From positions 62,001 through 126,000 of the forward strand of contig CAJUIS010000003.1 of the NCBI GenBank assembly GCA_910586645.1: a stretch of 64,000 nt of DNA, read 5' to 3'. This document shows positions 34,645-43,823 of the stretch, piece after piece. Below the pieces are notes generated by a model that was not told the DNA's origin, searched no databases, and was given only the letters and a program-made list of their open reading frames with translations. Each line of letters opens with the position of its first letter. Position 1 is the stretch's first letter. The position numbers and the translations under genes are program-made. This stretch comes from an uncultured Lachnospiraceae bacterium. Its GTDB lineage: Bacteria; Bacillota; Clostridia; Lachnospirales; Lachnospiraceae.

Positions 34645-36651
34645 CTATTGCTTCAACCGGAATCTCGCCACCAGCCCTTTTAACGCAGCCGCCTGTCCCG
34701 ACAGCTCCTCGCTCGCCGCAGCGCTCTCTTCTGCAGTCGCCATATTCGTCTGAACCACTTCCGAAATCTGTTCAATCCCTTTTGTAATTTCCGTCGCGTC
34801 TTCTGCCTGCTGTTTTGTATGTTCTGCAATTTCATTTACCAGCCCGCTCATCTCGCCGGAACGGACTGCAACATCCAGCATGGACTGCGCCGTCTCCTGC
34901 GCAGCGCATACGCTCTCCTCCATAGAGTCAATCGTCTCGTTTAAAAGAACCGTCGTTTCCTGTGCGGCCTCTGTAGATTTCCCGGCCAGATCCCTGACTT
35001 CAGACGCCACAACTGCAAATCCCTTCCCTGCCTCTCCTGCACGCGCAGCTTCCACGGCCGCATTCAGCGCAAGTATATTTGTCTGGAATGCAATGTCTTC
35101 TATTACTTTTACAATCCTGTGGATTTCTGTAGATTTATCGCTGCTCTTTTGTATCACTTCCGTCATATGCCGCATCTTCTGGTTGCTCTCCAAAAGGCTC
35201 TGCTTTACTTCCTCCGACAAATCCTTAGCCTTCTGCGCTCCTTTTGCCACTTCTCTTACGCTGTCAGAAACAGAGCCGATGTGGCCTGCCAGAGCATCCA
35301 CCTCAGACGCCTGCTCCGCAGAACCTTTAGACAGTGTAACGGCTCCGCCGGAAACCTGCTGTGAACCCGCCGACACTTCTTTTGACGCGGCATATATCTG
35401 CTTCATTGCGCCGTTTAATTCCACGGAAATTTCTTCCATGGACGCCTTCAGCTTTGCAAACTCGCCAACATATTCATTTTCCAGGGTAAACGTCAGATCT
35501 CCGGCTGCAATCTCTTTTAATTTTTCTGAAATTTCATTGATATAGGTCACATACCCGCGAAGCTGCTTTGTCACCCGGTTAAAATTATCTGCCAATACGC
35601 CAAGCTCGTCTCCAGACCGGTAGCGGATTGTCTGATCCAAATCCCCTTCCGCTATCCGGGTAGCCACCCGGCTTAACTCCCTTACCGGTTTCCCTATAAT
35701 AAAACGAACGGACAGAATCACCAAAAAAAGCATAATCACTGACACTGCCACAGCGGCCAGCGTCAAAATTCTTGTCAAATCATTCAGTTCCTGTAAAACC
35801 TCTGATTTTGACACATAAGAAACCGCCTTCCAGTCGCTGTCCGGTATATTTTCCACCTGAATATAAGTATCCGCCCAGACAGACAATCCCGTCTGCCCGC
35901 CTTTAATCTGTTCGTTGACATAGGCGTATATGCCGTCTTCCATTTTATCTAATTTCTGACCTGTAATCTCACTGTCTTTATGTCCGATAATCGTATTTGT
36001 CCGGGCGTCCACCAGAAAAATCCCGCCGGTATCTTCAATCTGAATGCCGCTTACAATCTTGGAGATAGAATCTAAATATACATCCGCCGCCGCGACGCCC
36101 CGCACCTTTCCGCCGCCGTCCCGCAGCATTCCGGAAGCGCCCACTACATAGGACTGGCTGTCCTCGTCAAAATATACGTCGCCCAGAATAAACTCCTCAG
36201 AAACAATCCCGTCCTTGTACCAGCTCTTGGAAAGCGCGTCAAAATCCGCTCCCGGAACAAAGGAAGCATGATGCAGAGAACCGTCCGTCAGGGCTGCATA
36301 CAGCCCGGCAGGATATGCCTCATTCTGATCCGCCGTGTGTTTGATAAAATTTTTCAGTTCCGGCACGTCCATATCCTCATATTCTATCGTATCCCTCTGC
36401 GCTTCCAGCATGGCCAGCGTCTTATTCATCCATGCTTTTGTTTCCTGGATTGTCCGCTCTGTCGTCGCCCGCAAAATATCCTCGCTCTTGTCCAAAAGCG
36501 TCTTCGACATATTCCTGTTCATGTACGACAGCAGCAGCGACAAAGCAATCGCCATACTCACGACAACCGCAGCCACCAGCTTCCCCGCTATTCCGATCCC
36601 CCGCCGCATAGATGAGGCTGCCCTGACTGGCTTCTCTCTTTTAGATTCCAT
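34645..36651 (-). CDS. Methyl-accepting chemotaxis protein with extracellular Cache-type sensor
   Basis: 668 residues: N-terminal transmembrane helix, extracellular double-Cache-like sensor (about 60-310, containing DALSKSWYKDGIV, GVAAADVYLDSISKIV), second helix with IGKPVRELSRVATRIAEGDLD entering a HAMP domain, and a cytosolic signalling domain with the hairpin tip segment FQTNILALNAAVEAARAGE. It senses a small ligand, possibly amino acid-like, and signals to CheA/CheW. No chemotaxis or flagellar gene lies nearby. Several in-frame ATGs exist upstream (36690, 36672, 36657); 36651 has GGGGAG at the best distance. Confidence 0.92.
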   Translation of the reverse strand: MESKREKPVRAASSMRRGIGIAGKLVAAVVVSMAIALSLLLSYMNRNMSKTLLDKSEDILRATTERTIQETKAWMNKTLAMLEAQRDTIEYEDMDVPELKNFIKHTADQNEAYPAGLYAALTDGSLHHASFVPGADFDALSKSWYKDGIVSEEFILGDVYFDEDSQSYVVGASGMLRDGGGKVRGVAAADVYLDSISKIVSGIQIEDTGGIFLVDARTNTIIGHKDSEITGQKLDKMEDGIYAYVNEQIKGGQTGLSVWADTYIQVENIPDSDWKAVSYVSKSEVLQELNDLTRILTLAAVAVSVIMLFLVILSVRFIIGKPVRELSRVATRIAEGDLDQTIRYRSGDELGVLADNFNRVTKQLRGYVTYINEISEKLKEIAAGDLTFTLENEYVGEFAKLKASMEEISVELNGAMKQIYAASKEVSAGSQQVSGGAVTLSKGSAEQASEVDALAGHIGSVSDSVREVAKGAQKAKDLSEEVKQSLLESNQKMRHMTEVIQKSSDKSTEIHRIVKVIEDIAFQTNILALNAAVEAARAGEAGKGFAVVASEVRDLAGKSTEAAQETTVLLNETIDSMEESVCAAQETAQSMLDVAVRSGEMSGLVNEIAEHTKQQAEDATEITKGIEQISEVVQTNMATAEESAAASEELSGQAAALKGLVARFRLKQ

Positions 36652-36707
36652 ATGCATACTCCCCTTTTTCATTTGCTTTTCCAATGCCAAAAGAAATCAT
36701 TTCTTCT

Positions 36708-36736
36708 ATTATATCAGGTGAAATCTGGAAATACAA
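36708..36736 (-). promoter_or_regulatory. Promoter of the chemoreceptor gene
   Basis: Minus strand: -35 TTGTAT (36736-36731), 17-base spacer, -10 TATAAT (36713-36708) with TGA extension. It is sigma-A-like; no sigma-D (flagellar) promoter pattern is evident. Confidence 0.7.
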
Positions 36737-36792
36737 GACTCTTGCCGACAGAGCGCAGAAATCAAAAACAAATAGATTTTTTCTTCTATTTA

Positions 36793-36801
36793 TGATACAA
36801 T
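36793..36801 (+). promoter_or_regulatory. Extended -10 upstream of srtB
   Basis: TGA-TACAAT with the hexamer at 36796-36801; no strong -35. It lies 51 bases before the srtB ATG. Confidence 0.45.
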
Positions 36802-36852
36802 AATTCAAAAATCAACGCCCGCAACGGGCAAGGAGAGTGAGGAAAGCGCCCT

Positions 36853-37605
36853 ATGAAAAAAAAGAAAAAGAACCCGGCATTTAAAATCGCCTTCTTTCTG
36901 GCTCTTATTGTCTTTCTTTTTGCCGCTACAAGGCTAGGAATGTTTTTCTATCGGTATTACAAAGAAGATTCTTCCTATAAAGAGCTTGAAACCTATGCCG
37001 AACTGGATGAAACGCCGCCTGCAACCGCGGAAGCTCCGCAATATGTATCCCCGATTGATTTTTCTTCCTTACAGGAATTAAACCCTGATACGATTGCATG
37101 GATTTATTTTGAAAATATGGATCTCAGCTATCCGGTTGTACAGGGAGAAGACGACGACTTTTATCTGCATCATGGTTTTTACAAAGAGGAAAATACCAGC
37201 GGATGCATTTTTCTGGACACACAGTCTGCAGCGGATTTTTCCAGCGACAATTCCTTTGTCTATGGCCACAACATGAAAAACAAATCCATGTTCGCCAAAC
37301 TGAATCAATACACGGACGAAGCTTTTTACCGGGAAAATACGACTTTCCTGGTATATACGCCGACAGCCACAAAACGGTACGAGATTTATTCCTGTTATCC
37401 GGCGGAGCTGGACTGGGATTCCTTCACTTACCAGTTTGACAGCCCGGAAGCCTATGCCCTGTGGCAGACAACGGTAAAAGGCCGGAGCCTTTACGACACA
37501 GGCGTTGTGCCTGACGTCTCACAGAAAACCGTAACCTTAATGACCTGTACTCCCAAAGGCAGCGACTACCGTTTCCTGGTTCATGGAAGACTGATTGAAA
37601 AATAA
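36853..37605 (+). CDS. srtB: Class B sortase
   Basis: 250 residues. N-terminal membrane anchor after a very basic start, then the class B sortase domain: DTIAWIYFENMDLSYPVVQG, the His in YGHNM, the catalytic Cys in TLMTCTPKG, and the Arg in DYRFLVHGR. Class B sortases attach special substrates (NPQTN-type signals in known cases) or build pili in some Clostridia. It is convergent with the end of the pilus/TasA-like locus and shares a terminator with it, so a role in anchoring one of those surface proteins is plausible but not shown. Confidence 0.92.
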   Translation: MKKKKKNPAFKIAFFLALIVFLFAATRLGMFFYRYYKEDSSYKELETYAELDETPPATAEAPQYVSPIDFSSLQELNPDTIAWIYFENMDLSYPVVQGEDDDFYLHHGFYKEENTSGCIFLDTQSAADFSSDNSFVYGHNMKNKSMFAKLNQYTDEAFYRENTTFLVYTPTATKRYEIYSCYPAELDWDSFTYQFDSPEAYALWQTTVKGRSLYDTGVVPDVSQKTVTLMTCTPKGSDYRFLVHGRLIEK

Positions 37606-37620
37606 AAACAACGCATTGCA

Positions 37621-37646
37621 AAAGCGCCTGCAGCAGCAGGCGCTTT
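37621..37646. terminator. Bidirectional terminator between srtB and the SipW-type gene
   Basis: Perfect 11-bp stem AAAGCGCCTGC / GCAGGCGCTTT with a 4-base loop, A/T-rich on both sides. Confidence 0.85.
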
Positions 37647-37657
37647 CATTATAATCG

Positions 37658-38188
37658 TTATTCTTTTTCTTCTTTCCGTCTTCCCAAAAAAGACGCCGCA
37701 CCCTGAAGGATCAGGGAGAGAGCGACAATCGCCGCAGCCGTTATCTTCCCGGCAAAGCTTGCCAGAAACTCGGCGATCCCGCCCACCATCGGAATGGATA
37801 AATTCACTTTTCCGATAAAATTGGCATAGGGAACCGGATTCATGTCCTTCGTTTCATTGGCGTCGCCCTTTGTAATAAATTCCCCCATTAACACCTGATT
37901 TTCCAAAACGCGGTGCGTAATAATTGAAAATTCATCTTTTGCCCCGTAAAATGCAATGACGTCGTCTTCCGCAATATCTTCCGGGGACATCTCTTTAATA
38001 TACACCAGGCTTCCAATCGGAATCGCCGGCTCCATACTTCCGCTGATTACCGTATAAATATGGTATCCAAACATTTTTGGAACTGTCAGCGGGACGCAAA
38101 CCGCTATAACCGCAATCAATAAAAAGATGCCCAGGGCGTTGCACACAGCAGCGCCCGGACTCCTTTTCTTACTTGTTTTCTTTTTCAT
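37658..38188 (-). CDS. sipW: Signal peptidase I, SipW/ER type
   Basis: 176 residues. Membrane helix near the N-terminus (ALGIFLLIAVIAVCVPLTV), catalytic Ser in VISGSMEPAI, and His in IITHRV where bacterial LepB enzymes have Lys; GDANETKD is the third conserved box. A second helix lies near the C-terminus. The Ser-His form is the SipW subclass that releases TasA/CalY-like proteins, and two such substrates are encoded upstream in the same run. Its start overlaps the 3' end of the MucBP-like gene by 20 bases; it is the last gene of the locus. Confidence 0.92.
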   Translation of the reverse strand: MKKKTSKKRSPGAAVCNALGIFLLIAVIAVCVPLTVPKMFGYHIYTVISGSMEPAIPIGSLVYIKEMSPEDIAEDDVIAFYGAKDEFSIITHRVLENQVLMGEFITKGDANETKDMNPVPYANFIGKVNLSIPMVGGIAEFLASFAGKITAAAIVALSLILQGAASFLGRRKEEKE

Positions 38189-39284
38189 GTTCTCTTCTAT
38201 TCTCTTCTATATTATTTGTCACTGTTTTTGCCGACTTTCTGCGTTTGAACAAAATAATCGCAAGAACCGCAAGAGCCGTTGCCGCAGCCGCGCCGATCCC
38301 AATGCGAAGCGCAAGCGGCAGTCCCTTTTCCATCTTCTTCTGGTTCTTTTCATCCAAAATAACGTTGCCTGTCGGCGTTTTCTCATCGTCTACGTCTAAA
38401 AGAGGCTGATCCAGCGGCACCTCACCGTCAGGAAGGTTTTCTCCCGCTTCTTCAGGAGCGTTTGCATCTCCTGCGCCGTCCTGCGCCGCGTCAGCAGCGT
38501 CCGCTGCTCCTCCGTCTGCAGGAGCCGCGCCGCCGTCCGCCGGAGCTCCCCCGCCTGCAGGAGTTGTCGTTGTGCCGCCGCCCGCAGGAGTTGTCGTCGC
38601 ACCGCCCGTCGGCGTTGTCGTACCGCCGCCTGTCGGAGTCGTCGTTGTGCCTCCTGTCGGCGTTTCCTCCGTACCCGGCGCCTCATCCGCAACATAAACG
38701 AACGTCAGCACATTTTCATTTTCGTTTGCCGTCAGCGTCTTTGCAAGCGCAAGCGCCTGAGGCGTATAACCTTCAATGTATAAATATGCGGCAACTGCCT
38801 TGTCGCCTACATTTCCATAATAAGTCTTGCTGGGCGCCAGCGTATTTCCGGCAGTATCCTGGTAATTTACCCTGTAACCTACCGTATCGCCTTTAATTCC
38901 ATATGCCACTACATAATCGGCGTCGCCGTCTACTTTAAACGCAGAAGCCGTCACTGTATTATTGTCACGTCCGCTTTCACGAATGCCTTTGATGTAATAC
39001 TTATTGGCGTTGCCCATGCCAAGCGCTCCCGCCTGTGCGTCAAAAGATACGATATCGCCAAATTTTAAACCGCTCACCGTAATCTTATCGGATTTTACAT
39101 CTATCTTTCCCAGATTGTAACGCACCGACAATCCGTTGGAATTTGCAAAGGTTCCCTGGTTTCCGGCATAAAACGTTACGGTATAAGTATAAGCTTCCTC
39201 TTCCGCTGCAGCATCCGTATAAGAAAGTGTAAAACATATGCAGAATACAGACAGCAGCATCACTGCTTTCTTCCAGATTTTCAT
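38169..39284 (-). CDS. Secreted MucBP-like surface protein with Thr/Pro/Gly linker and C-terminal membrane anchor
   Basis: 371 residues. Signal peptide at the N-terminus (KAVMLLSVFCICFTLSYTDAAA), a beta-rich region (about 25-120), a MucBP-like segment VNYQDTAGNTLAPSKTYYGNVGD (about 140-190), then a low-complexity TPTGG/TPAGG/APADGG repeat region (about 205-270), an acidic stretch and a transmembrane helix with basic tail. No LPxTG is present, so it is probably held by its helix. The ATG at 39284 overlaps the previous stop (ATGA) and follows GAGGAGG. It likely projects a binding domain from the envelope. Confidence 0.78.
   Translation of the reverse strand: MKIWKKAVMLLSVFCICFTLSYTDAAAEEEAYTYTVTFYAGNQGTFANSNGLSVRYNLGKIDVKSDKITVSGLKFGDIVSFDAQAGALGMGNANKYYIKGIRESGRDNNTVTASAFKVDGDADYVVAYGIKGDTVGYRVNYQDTAGNTLAPSKTYYGNVGDKAVAAYLYIEGYTPQALALAKTLTANENENVLTFVYVADEAPGTEETPTGGTTTTPTGGGTTTPTGGATTTPAGGGTTTTPAGGGAPADGGAAPADGGAADAADAAQDGAGDANAPEEAGENLPDGEVPLDQPLLDVDDEKTPTGNVILDEKNQKKMEKGLPLALRIGIGAAAATALAVLAIILFKRRKSAKTVTNNIEENRREHEKENK
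38490..38668 (-). repeat. Coding tandem repeats, Thr/Pro/Gly and Ala/Pro/Gly linker
   Basis: Repeated codon blocks for TTTPTGG, TTTPAGG and APADGG units inside the MucBP-like gene; units of about 18-27 bases with silent and missense drift, a likely length-variable stalk. Confidence 0.75.
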
Positions 39285-40072
39285 GCCGACGCCTCCTCCC
39301 CTTCTTCCTCTTCGTTTTTCCTCTTTAAAGCAATCAGTCCAAATACCAGAAGCACAATTCCGCTGACAAGCGCCGCCGCGCAATACGGAAGCAGATTTGT
39401 CTCATCCCCTGTCTTTGGAAGATTTCTCGGACCATTTGGATCCGGAGGGCTTCCCGGCGTTATGGAATGCGTCTCTCTGTCTCTGTTTGACGTTGAAGCA
39501 ACTTCTTCCACGGCAAAATTCATTCTCAGACGCGCCAGCGTATCCTGATATGCGTTTCCCTGCGTCTCTCCGTCCAGACCGACCGTCAGATAGACTGTTC
39601 CTGTGCTCCCTTTTTCCAGCCTGTCAAGGAAAAACCAGTCTTCAAGGGAATTTGTCGCCTGATTCAGTCCGGTTCCCGCTTTTGATTTTCCTTCTCCGCC
39701 GACCGACTCACTGCTGTAAAGCACCGTCTCCTGTTTCTTATGGTTGACATAAGTCAGGATATACGTATATGCGCCGCCTTCCGCTACGCTCTGCGACTCC
39801 TCTAAGCTTCGCAGCACTTCATTCGTCATATACCAGTCCGTCGCCTTATCTCCGGCATTCTTAATCCCAACCTGAAGCCTGATCGTATCTCCTGGCTGAA
39901 TCTGGTAAATCTCCTCTGTCATTTCCGAAGATTTGAAATTACTGTTCATCTTCTTGCCGTCAAATTCCACCTTCCATGCCGAAGAACCCTGAAACTCCTC
40001 CGCATGTACGGCGCTTCCCATGCCGATCAGCATTGCCATTGCCGTAACAAGGCACAAAATTCTCTTTTTCAT
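39281..40072 (-). CDS. LPKTG cell-wall-anchored protein of the SipW/TasA-like cluster
   Basis: 263 residues. N-terminal signal peptide (ILCLVTAMAMLIGMGSAVHA), an extracellular domain of about 190 residues with IQPGDTIRLQVGIKNAGDKATDWYMTNE-like content (compare the TasA-type phrase on missing terminal residues), then NLPKTGDE, a hydrophobic helix and a basic/acidic tail: a full sortase sorting signal. It is the only canonical LPxTG protein in this half of the locus. It starts 12 bases after one TasA-like gene and couples by ATGA overlap to the MucBP-like gene. It may anchor the SipW-dependent polymer to the wall; that is inference. Confidence 0.82.
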   Translation of the reverse strand: MKKRILCLVTAMAMLIGMGSAVHAEEFQGSSAWKVEFDGKKMNSNFKSSEMTEEIYQIQPGDTIRLQVGIKNAGDKATDWYMTNEVLRSLEESQSVAEGGAYTYILTYVNHKKQETVLYSSESVGGEGKSKAGTGLNQATNSLEDWFFLDRLEKGSTGTVYLTVGLDGETQGNAYQDTLARLRMNFAVEEVASTSNRDRETHSITPGSPPDPNGPRNLPKTGDETNLLPYCAAALVSGIVLLVFGLIALKRKNEEEEGEEASA

Positions 40073-40084
40073 ATTCTGTACCTC

Positions 40085-40837
40085 CTATCTCAGACTCAGA
40101 TGATTATCTGAAGAAACATTCACGTCCACACCCCATGCGCTTTTGATAGCGTCCACTGCATTGTGCGTCTGCACTGCATCCACTTCGGCCTCTATGTTAA
40201 ACTGATAGCCATCGTATTCATACGTGGTCGTAATCGTCTTGTAACCGTCTTTTTCCTCTACAAATTCATTCACTTTTCCGGTAATCGAAGGATCAATCCG
40301 AATCGTATCCGTAATGTCCGGCGTGCTTTCTCCCGCCGCAATGCTCTTTGTATAATAAAGCACGGTACGCTCCTTTGTCGAAGCTTTCTTATCGATAATC
40401 CATCCGTTTCCGACAAAATTCAAATCAATCAGATCCGGAGAAAGCGTCGTATCTTTGCCCTCTGCGTCCATCCAGCTTTTCCGGATAATGACTCTGACAT
40501 AAGTGTCAATCGTGCCGCTGTTTGTCACGCCAAGCCGTTCCGGATATTCTTTGCCCGGCTCCAGCTTTTCACCTTCTTTTAACATCCCCGTCAAAAGCCT
40601 GCCTTCCGCTTCGTCCCATTTATCGTTCTTGTGGGTATAGTCCCTGTAACTGACTTTGTTTCCATTCTCCGTCAAAGTTACGCCGATATTGGAAACCGTC
40701 ACTTCCGCCGCATAATTTTCACTGTAGTACGTAAGTGCAGCCCTGGCGCTCCCCACCGTGGAAAATGCAAGAAGCAGCGCAGCCGCCGAAAGAAGAATTG
40801 CCGGCTTTGCGGCAAAAGGTTTTCTTTTCTTACTCAT
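40085..40837 (-). CDS. SipW-dependent (TasA/CalY-like) secreted protein, second
   Basis: 250 residues. The N-terminus is a SipW-type signal: basic start, hydrophobic AILLSAAALLLAFSTVGSA, then RAALTYYSENY. The mature part has an NSGTIDTYVRVIIRKSW segment typical of camelysin/TasA-like beta-sandwich proteins, where residues are arranged for fibre-like assembly. It ends NVSSDNHLSLR. Its ATG overlaps the stop of the preceding TasA-like gene by one base (TAATG), so the two are made in coupled amounts. Matrix-fibre formation is inferred from family. Confidence 0.78.
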   Translation of the reverse strand: MSKKRKPFAAKPAILLSAAALLLAFSTVGSARAALTYYSENYAAEVTVSNIGVTLTENGNKVSYRDYTHKNDKWDEAEGRLLTGMLKEGEKLEPGKEYPERLGVTNSGTIDTYVRVIIRKSWMDAEGKDTTLSPDLIDLNFVGNGWIIDKKASTKERTVLYYTKSIAAGESTPDITDTIRIDPSITGKVNEFVEEKDGYKTITTTYEYDGYQFNIEAEVDAVQTHNAVDAIKSAWGVDVNVSSDNHLSLR

Positions 40838-41394
40838 TACTTGCCGCCTCCTTTATCCCCCGTATAGGTATTTGTCGCAGTATCTGCAATCTTCGTCCAG
40901 TCTGCCGTCGGTTTTCCGTCCTCTCCATAGGAAACCATCGTGCATTCCTGTATAATGACAACATTAAAATCCTTCTGGGTGTTTGTGCTTTCCATGCTGT
41001 CCTTAATATTCTTTACGCCTACCAGAAGCTCTTCCGTGCTTTTGCCCGGCTTTACGATATCACTGTAGTAATAATATCCGTCCGCTCCCGGCGACCATTT
41101 TCCGGACTGATCTGAATATGTCAGCTTCTCCTGATACTCCGCTCCTGCAAGCGCCTTTACCCTGATATAGCATTCATGATCCCCTGTATTTGTGATCTGG
41201 ATATGCTTTGTCATGTCGATTACCTTTTCATCGGGTTTCGTCGTAGTAAATCCGAGGTTTATCTGCACGCCGCCGTTTGCCGTGGCATATGTCGTAAAAT
41301 ACGCCATTGCGCTTCCGATTCCAAGACTTACTATAAGCGCAAAAGCGGCCGCCGCCAAGGCAATCGTCTTTTTGTCAGGATATTTTTTCATCAC
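40837..41394 (-). CDS. SipW-dependent (TasA/CalY-like) secreted protein, first
   Basis: 185 residues. SipW-type signal: KKTIALAAAAFALIVSLG followed by IGSAMAYFTTYATANGG, matching the common AYFTD...A.GG pattern after the cleavage region. The mature part contains DMTKHIQITNTGDHECYIRVKA, the TasA/camelysin-like beta strand region with N-T-G-D-x-x-x-x-I-R-V-K. Very short compared with TasA of Bacillus (about 260). It is followed by a coupled paralogue and preceded by the pilin-like gene with a 32-base gap. Confidence 0.8.
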   Translation of the reverse strand: MMKKYPDKKTIALAAAAFALIVSLGIGSAMAYFTTYATANGGVQINLGFTTTKPDEKVIDMTKHIQITNTGDHECYIRVKALAGAEYQEKLTYSDQSGKWSPGADGYYYYSDIVKPGKSTEELLVGVKNIKDSMESTNTQKDFNVVIIQECTMVSYGEDGKPTADWTKIADTATNTYTGDKGGGK

Positions 41395-41426
41395 TCATTC
41401 CTCCTTACCTCATGCGTCTTTTCGCC

Positions 41427-42896
41427 TTATCTCCGCTTAATCGGGATTTGTCTCTCCCTTGCCCTGATCTTTGCCCGCTTGCGAAGCGTAATGCCTCCAA
41501 ACGTCAGTCCCGTTACACCAACCAGTCCGGCTGTTCCAACTGTTCTGACAAGCCCTGCGTCTTCATCCGTGAAAAAATTTTTCACCATATCCGCAAGCGG
41601 CACCGTTCCGTCGTCAATCTTCTGAAACTCTTCTTTGTCTGCAGGCGCCGGTTCTTCCTGAGGCGCATCTTCCTCTGCTTCCGCCGCTTCCGCTGCCTGC
41701 ACAGCCGCCGTCTGTACCGCCGCGGCATTTTCCGCCGCCCCGGCCGGAGCCATGTTTTCCGGAACGTCCACGCCGCCCGTTATGGTATTGTCATTTACCG
41801 CCATTTCGTCTTTTACTTCATTTTCCGCGCCCATTGCAACGGTTTCGCCATTTTCCGGCAATTCATCTTTTTTCGCCGCGTCTTTCCGTTCGGAAACTAC
41901 GGGGCCGTTTGTATTATCCGCTTCCTGTTCCCAATCCCAGGCATTGCTTTCAAATTTGAAATGATTGACAAGTCCCGTCCCGCTGTTTAAACGTTCGTCA
42001 TAATCATTTTTAAAGGTTACTTTCACCGGGTTTCCTTCCGAGCCTTCCGCCATAATCACGGCTTTCTGCACTTTATCGGAAGTCGGCTTATAACTTGCCC
42101 CGCTGTAAATTTCCGTCACAGTCACTTCCGCCCCGGCGGGAATGTGGCTGACAAGAACCGTTTTTTCTCCCGGTTCATTAAAATTAATTGAAACCACGTC
42201 GCTGTATACGTTTTTTCCATCCTTTACCGCTTCCACCTGGAATACGAAAAATGCGCTTCCAAGCGTCTTATTGTAAGAAGAAAGCGTTTTAACAATCTCA
42301 AGGCCGCCAAATCTGCTCCCCTGATCCGGCTTCAAATCGCTTTCCACGTCATAAACCCATGCATCACTCGTCGTGCTGTCGCCCGGATCGTAGTAATTAT
42401 TGGGCAGTGAAAGCAAAAACGGCGCAAACGTATATTCATAATATTCACTCTGCACAGTGTCCGCCATAATCAGATACAGCCCGACCGGAAGGTTTTCGGC
42501 TGCGTTTTCCGCATTCTCCGGACTGTTTAAACTGATTTCAGCATCCGGCGGCATACCGCCTTCTTCCACTGCTTTTGCCGCAATCTCCACTTTCTTCTGC
42601 CAGTCTTCCGCCGTAGTCTGTGAATTGACAGCCGTAAGTTCCAGATCCTCAAATCCGGCCTTCTCCGTATAAGTTCCTCCTTCGCTTACTTCCGCCACTT
42701 TGTACAGCTTCACCGGAATCTGCGTCTCATTTAACTCCGGATATTCCGTTCCGACGCCAAATGTAATCCGGCAGTCCGTCCGGTCTGTTTCAATCGCAAT
42801 CGCTGCGTTAAGCGCCGACATTGCGAACGGTGAAAAAACCAGGACAAAGACCAACGCCAATATACATCCTTTCTTTACTGCACTTTTTACTTTCAT
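41427..42896 (-). CDS. Pilin-like surface protein with Cna-B-type domain and membrane-anchored C-terminus
   Basis: 489 residues. Signal peptide (ILALVFVLVFSPFAMSALNA), then a pilin-like beta region IPVKLYKVAEVSEGGTYTE, a Cna-B-like domain around GGLEIVKTLSSYNKTLGSAFFVF, and VTEIYSGASYKP. A Glu/Ala-rich segment (about 330-430) precedes a terminal helix GTAGLVGVTGLTFGG and the basic tail LRKRAKIRARER. No LPxTG is present. The internal LPENGET is not followed by a helix and is not a sorting signal. The start at 42896 follows AGGAGGGGGAG; an upstream ATG at 42917 overlaps the sortase gene end. It is a candidate basal or minor pilin. Confidence 0.75.
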   Translation of the reverse strand: MKVKSAVKKGCILALVFVLVFSPFAMSALNAAIAIETDRTDCRITFGVGTEYPELNETQIPVKLYKVAEVSEGGTYTEKAGFEDLELTAVNSQTTAEDWQKKVEIAAKAVEEGGMPPDAEISLNSPENAENAAENLPVGLYLIMADTVQSEYYEYTFAPFLLSLPNNYYDPGDSTTSDAWVYDVESDLKPDQGSRFGGLEIVKTLSSYNKTLGSAFFVFQVEAVKDGKNVYSDVVSINFNEPGEKTVLVSHIPAGAEVTVTEIYSGASYKPTSDKVQKAVIMAEGSEGNPVKVTFKNDYDERLNSGTGLVNHFKFESNAWDWEQEADNTNGPVVSERKDAAKKDELPENGETVAMGAENEVKDEMAVNDNTITGGVDVPENMAPAGAAENAAAVQTAAVQAAEAAEAEEDAPQEEPAPADKEEFQKIDDGTVPLADMVKNFFTDEDAGLVRTVGTAGLVGVTGLTFGGITLRKRAKIRARERQIPIKRR

Positions 42897-42913
42897 CGTC
42901 TCCCCCTCCTGTC

Positions 42914-43792
42914 TCAAGGATTGTCAATGTCATTTTTCCTTCTGCGCTTAAAGAACAGCCGCATCACAGATATAATCAGGAATGTTACGGCAAGCCCAAG
43001 CAGCAGGTAAAACATATAATAATTACGGATGGACTGCAGCATCGTGTCCGTGATGCCCGTCGCTTCCTCCTCGCCCGAATACGGCACCCTCGTGCCGCGA
43101 ACCAGAAGCCTGTGGGAATTCACGCCGTACGGCGTACAGGTAAACAGCGTCACCTGATCTTTCCCTTCCTCAATGCAAAGCGCCTCTTCCAGCGTTTCGG
43201 AATCATCCTTATCTACCATTGGAAGAATCTGATCCACCTGATAGGCCAGAATCTCATCCAGTATATGGATATAAAACTGATCGCCCCGTTCCAGCTGATC
43301 GACGTCGGTAAAGAGCCTTGCGCTTGGAAGCCCTCTGTGCGCCGCAAGCACACTGTGCGTACTCTCTCCGCCAACCGGAAGCTTCGTTCCCGCAAGATGC
43401 CCGATTCCCGTCTGCAGAAGCTCCTCTGAAGTCCCATGGTAAACGGCAAGCCTGATATTGATTTTCGGTATGGACAGATAGCCCATAATGCCGTCTCCCG
43501 CCACATTTAAAATTTTCCAGTATTCGGAATCCGCCATATCGTTGTCATTCGATACGCCAAACACATCTCCATAGAGATTGTTCCGTGTCAGAGAAGCATT
43601 AAAGTTTCTGGCCGCTTCCCATTCCTTACTGAAATCTTCCGGCGTCAATTCCGCCAGAGTATCCTCATAGGTACTGATTAACTGGCTCTGCCGATAGGTA
43701 TTCCACTGGTCGGATATCGTAGGATAAGCCAGAATCCCAAACCCTACCAGAAACAAAAGCCCAAACAGAATGCCTGAAATTTTTCTCATCAT
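42914..43792 (-). CDS. Class C (pilus-type) sortase 1
   Basis: 292 residues. N-terminal helix, sortase core with His in SVLAAHRGLPS, catalytic Cys in FTCTPYGVNSHRLLVRG with the Arg, and a C-terminal transmembrane helix followed by basic residues, as in class C enzymes. The ITVYHGT-like LAVYHGT lid area is present. It should join pilin subunits by Lys-Thr isopeptide bonds. It lies 31 bases after the other class C sortase and 17 bases before the pilin-like gene. Confidence 0.93.
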   Translation of the reverse strand: MMRKISGILFGLLFLVGFGILAYPTISDQWNTYRQSQLISTYEDTLAELTPEDFSKEWEAARNFNASLTRNNLYGDVFGVSNDNDMADSEYWKILNVAGDGIMGYLSIPKINIRLAVYHGTSEELLQTGIGHLAGTKLPVGGESTHSVLAAHRGLPSARLFTDVDQLERGDQFYIHILDEILAYQVDQILPMVDKDDSETLEEALCIEEGKDQVTLFTCTPYGVNSHRLLVRGTRVPYSGEEEATGITDTMLQSIRNYYMFYLLLGLAVTFLIISVMRLFFKRRRKNDIDNP

Positions 43793-43823
43793 ATCATGTC
43801 TGCTCCCTCATGTCTGTCATAAA

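Noticed and set aside
34880..35545. Plus-strand open frame of 221 codons
   Set aside because: Antisense to the conserved signalling domain of the chemoreceptor.
41810..41910. LPENGET within the pilin-like protein as a sorting signal
   Set aside because: It is followed by a polar Glu/Ala-rich region, not by a hydrophobic helix and basic tail.
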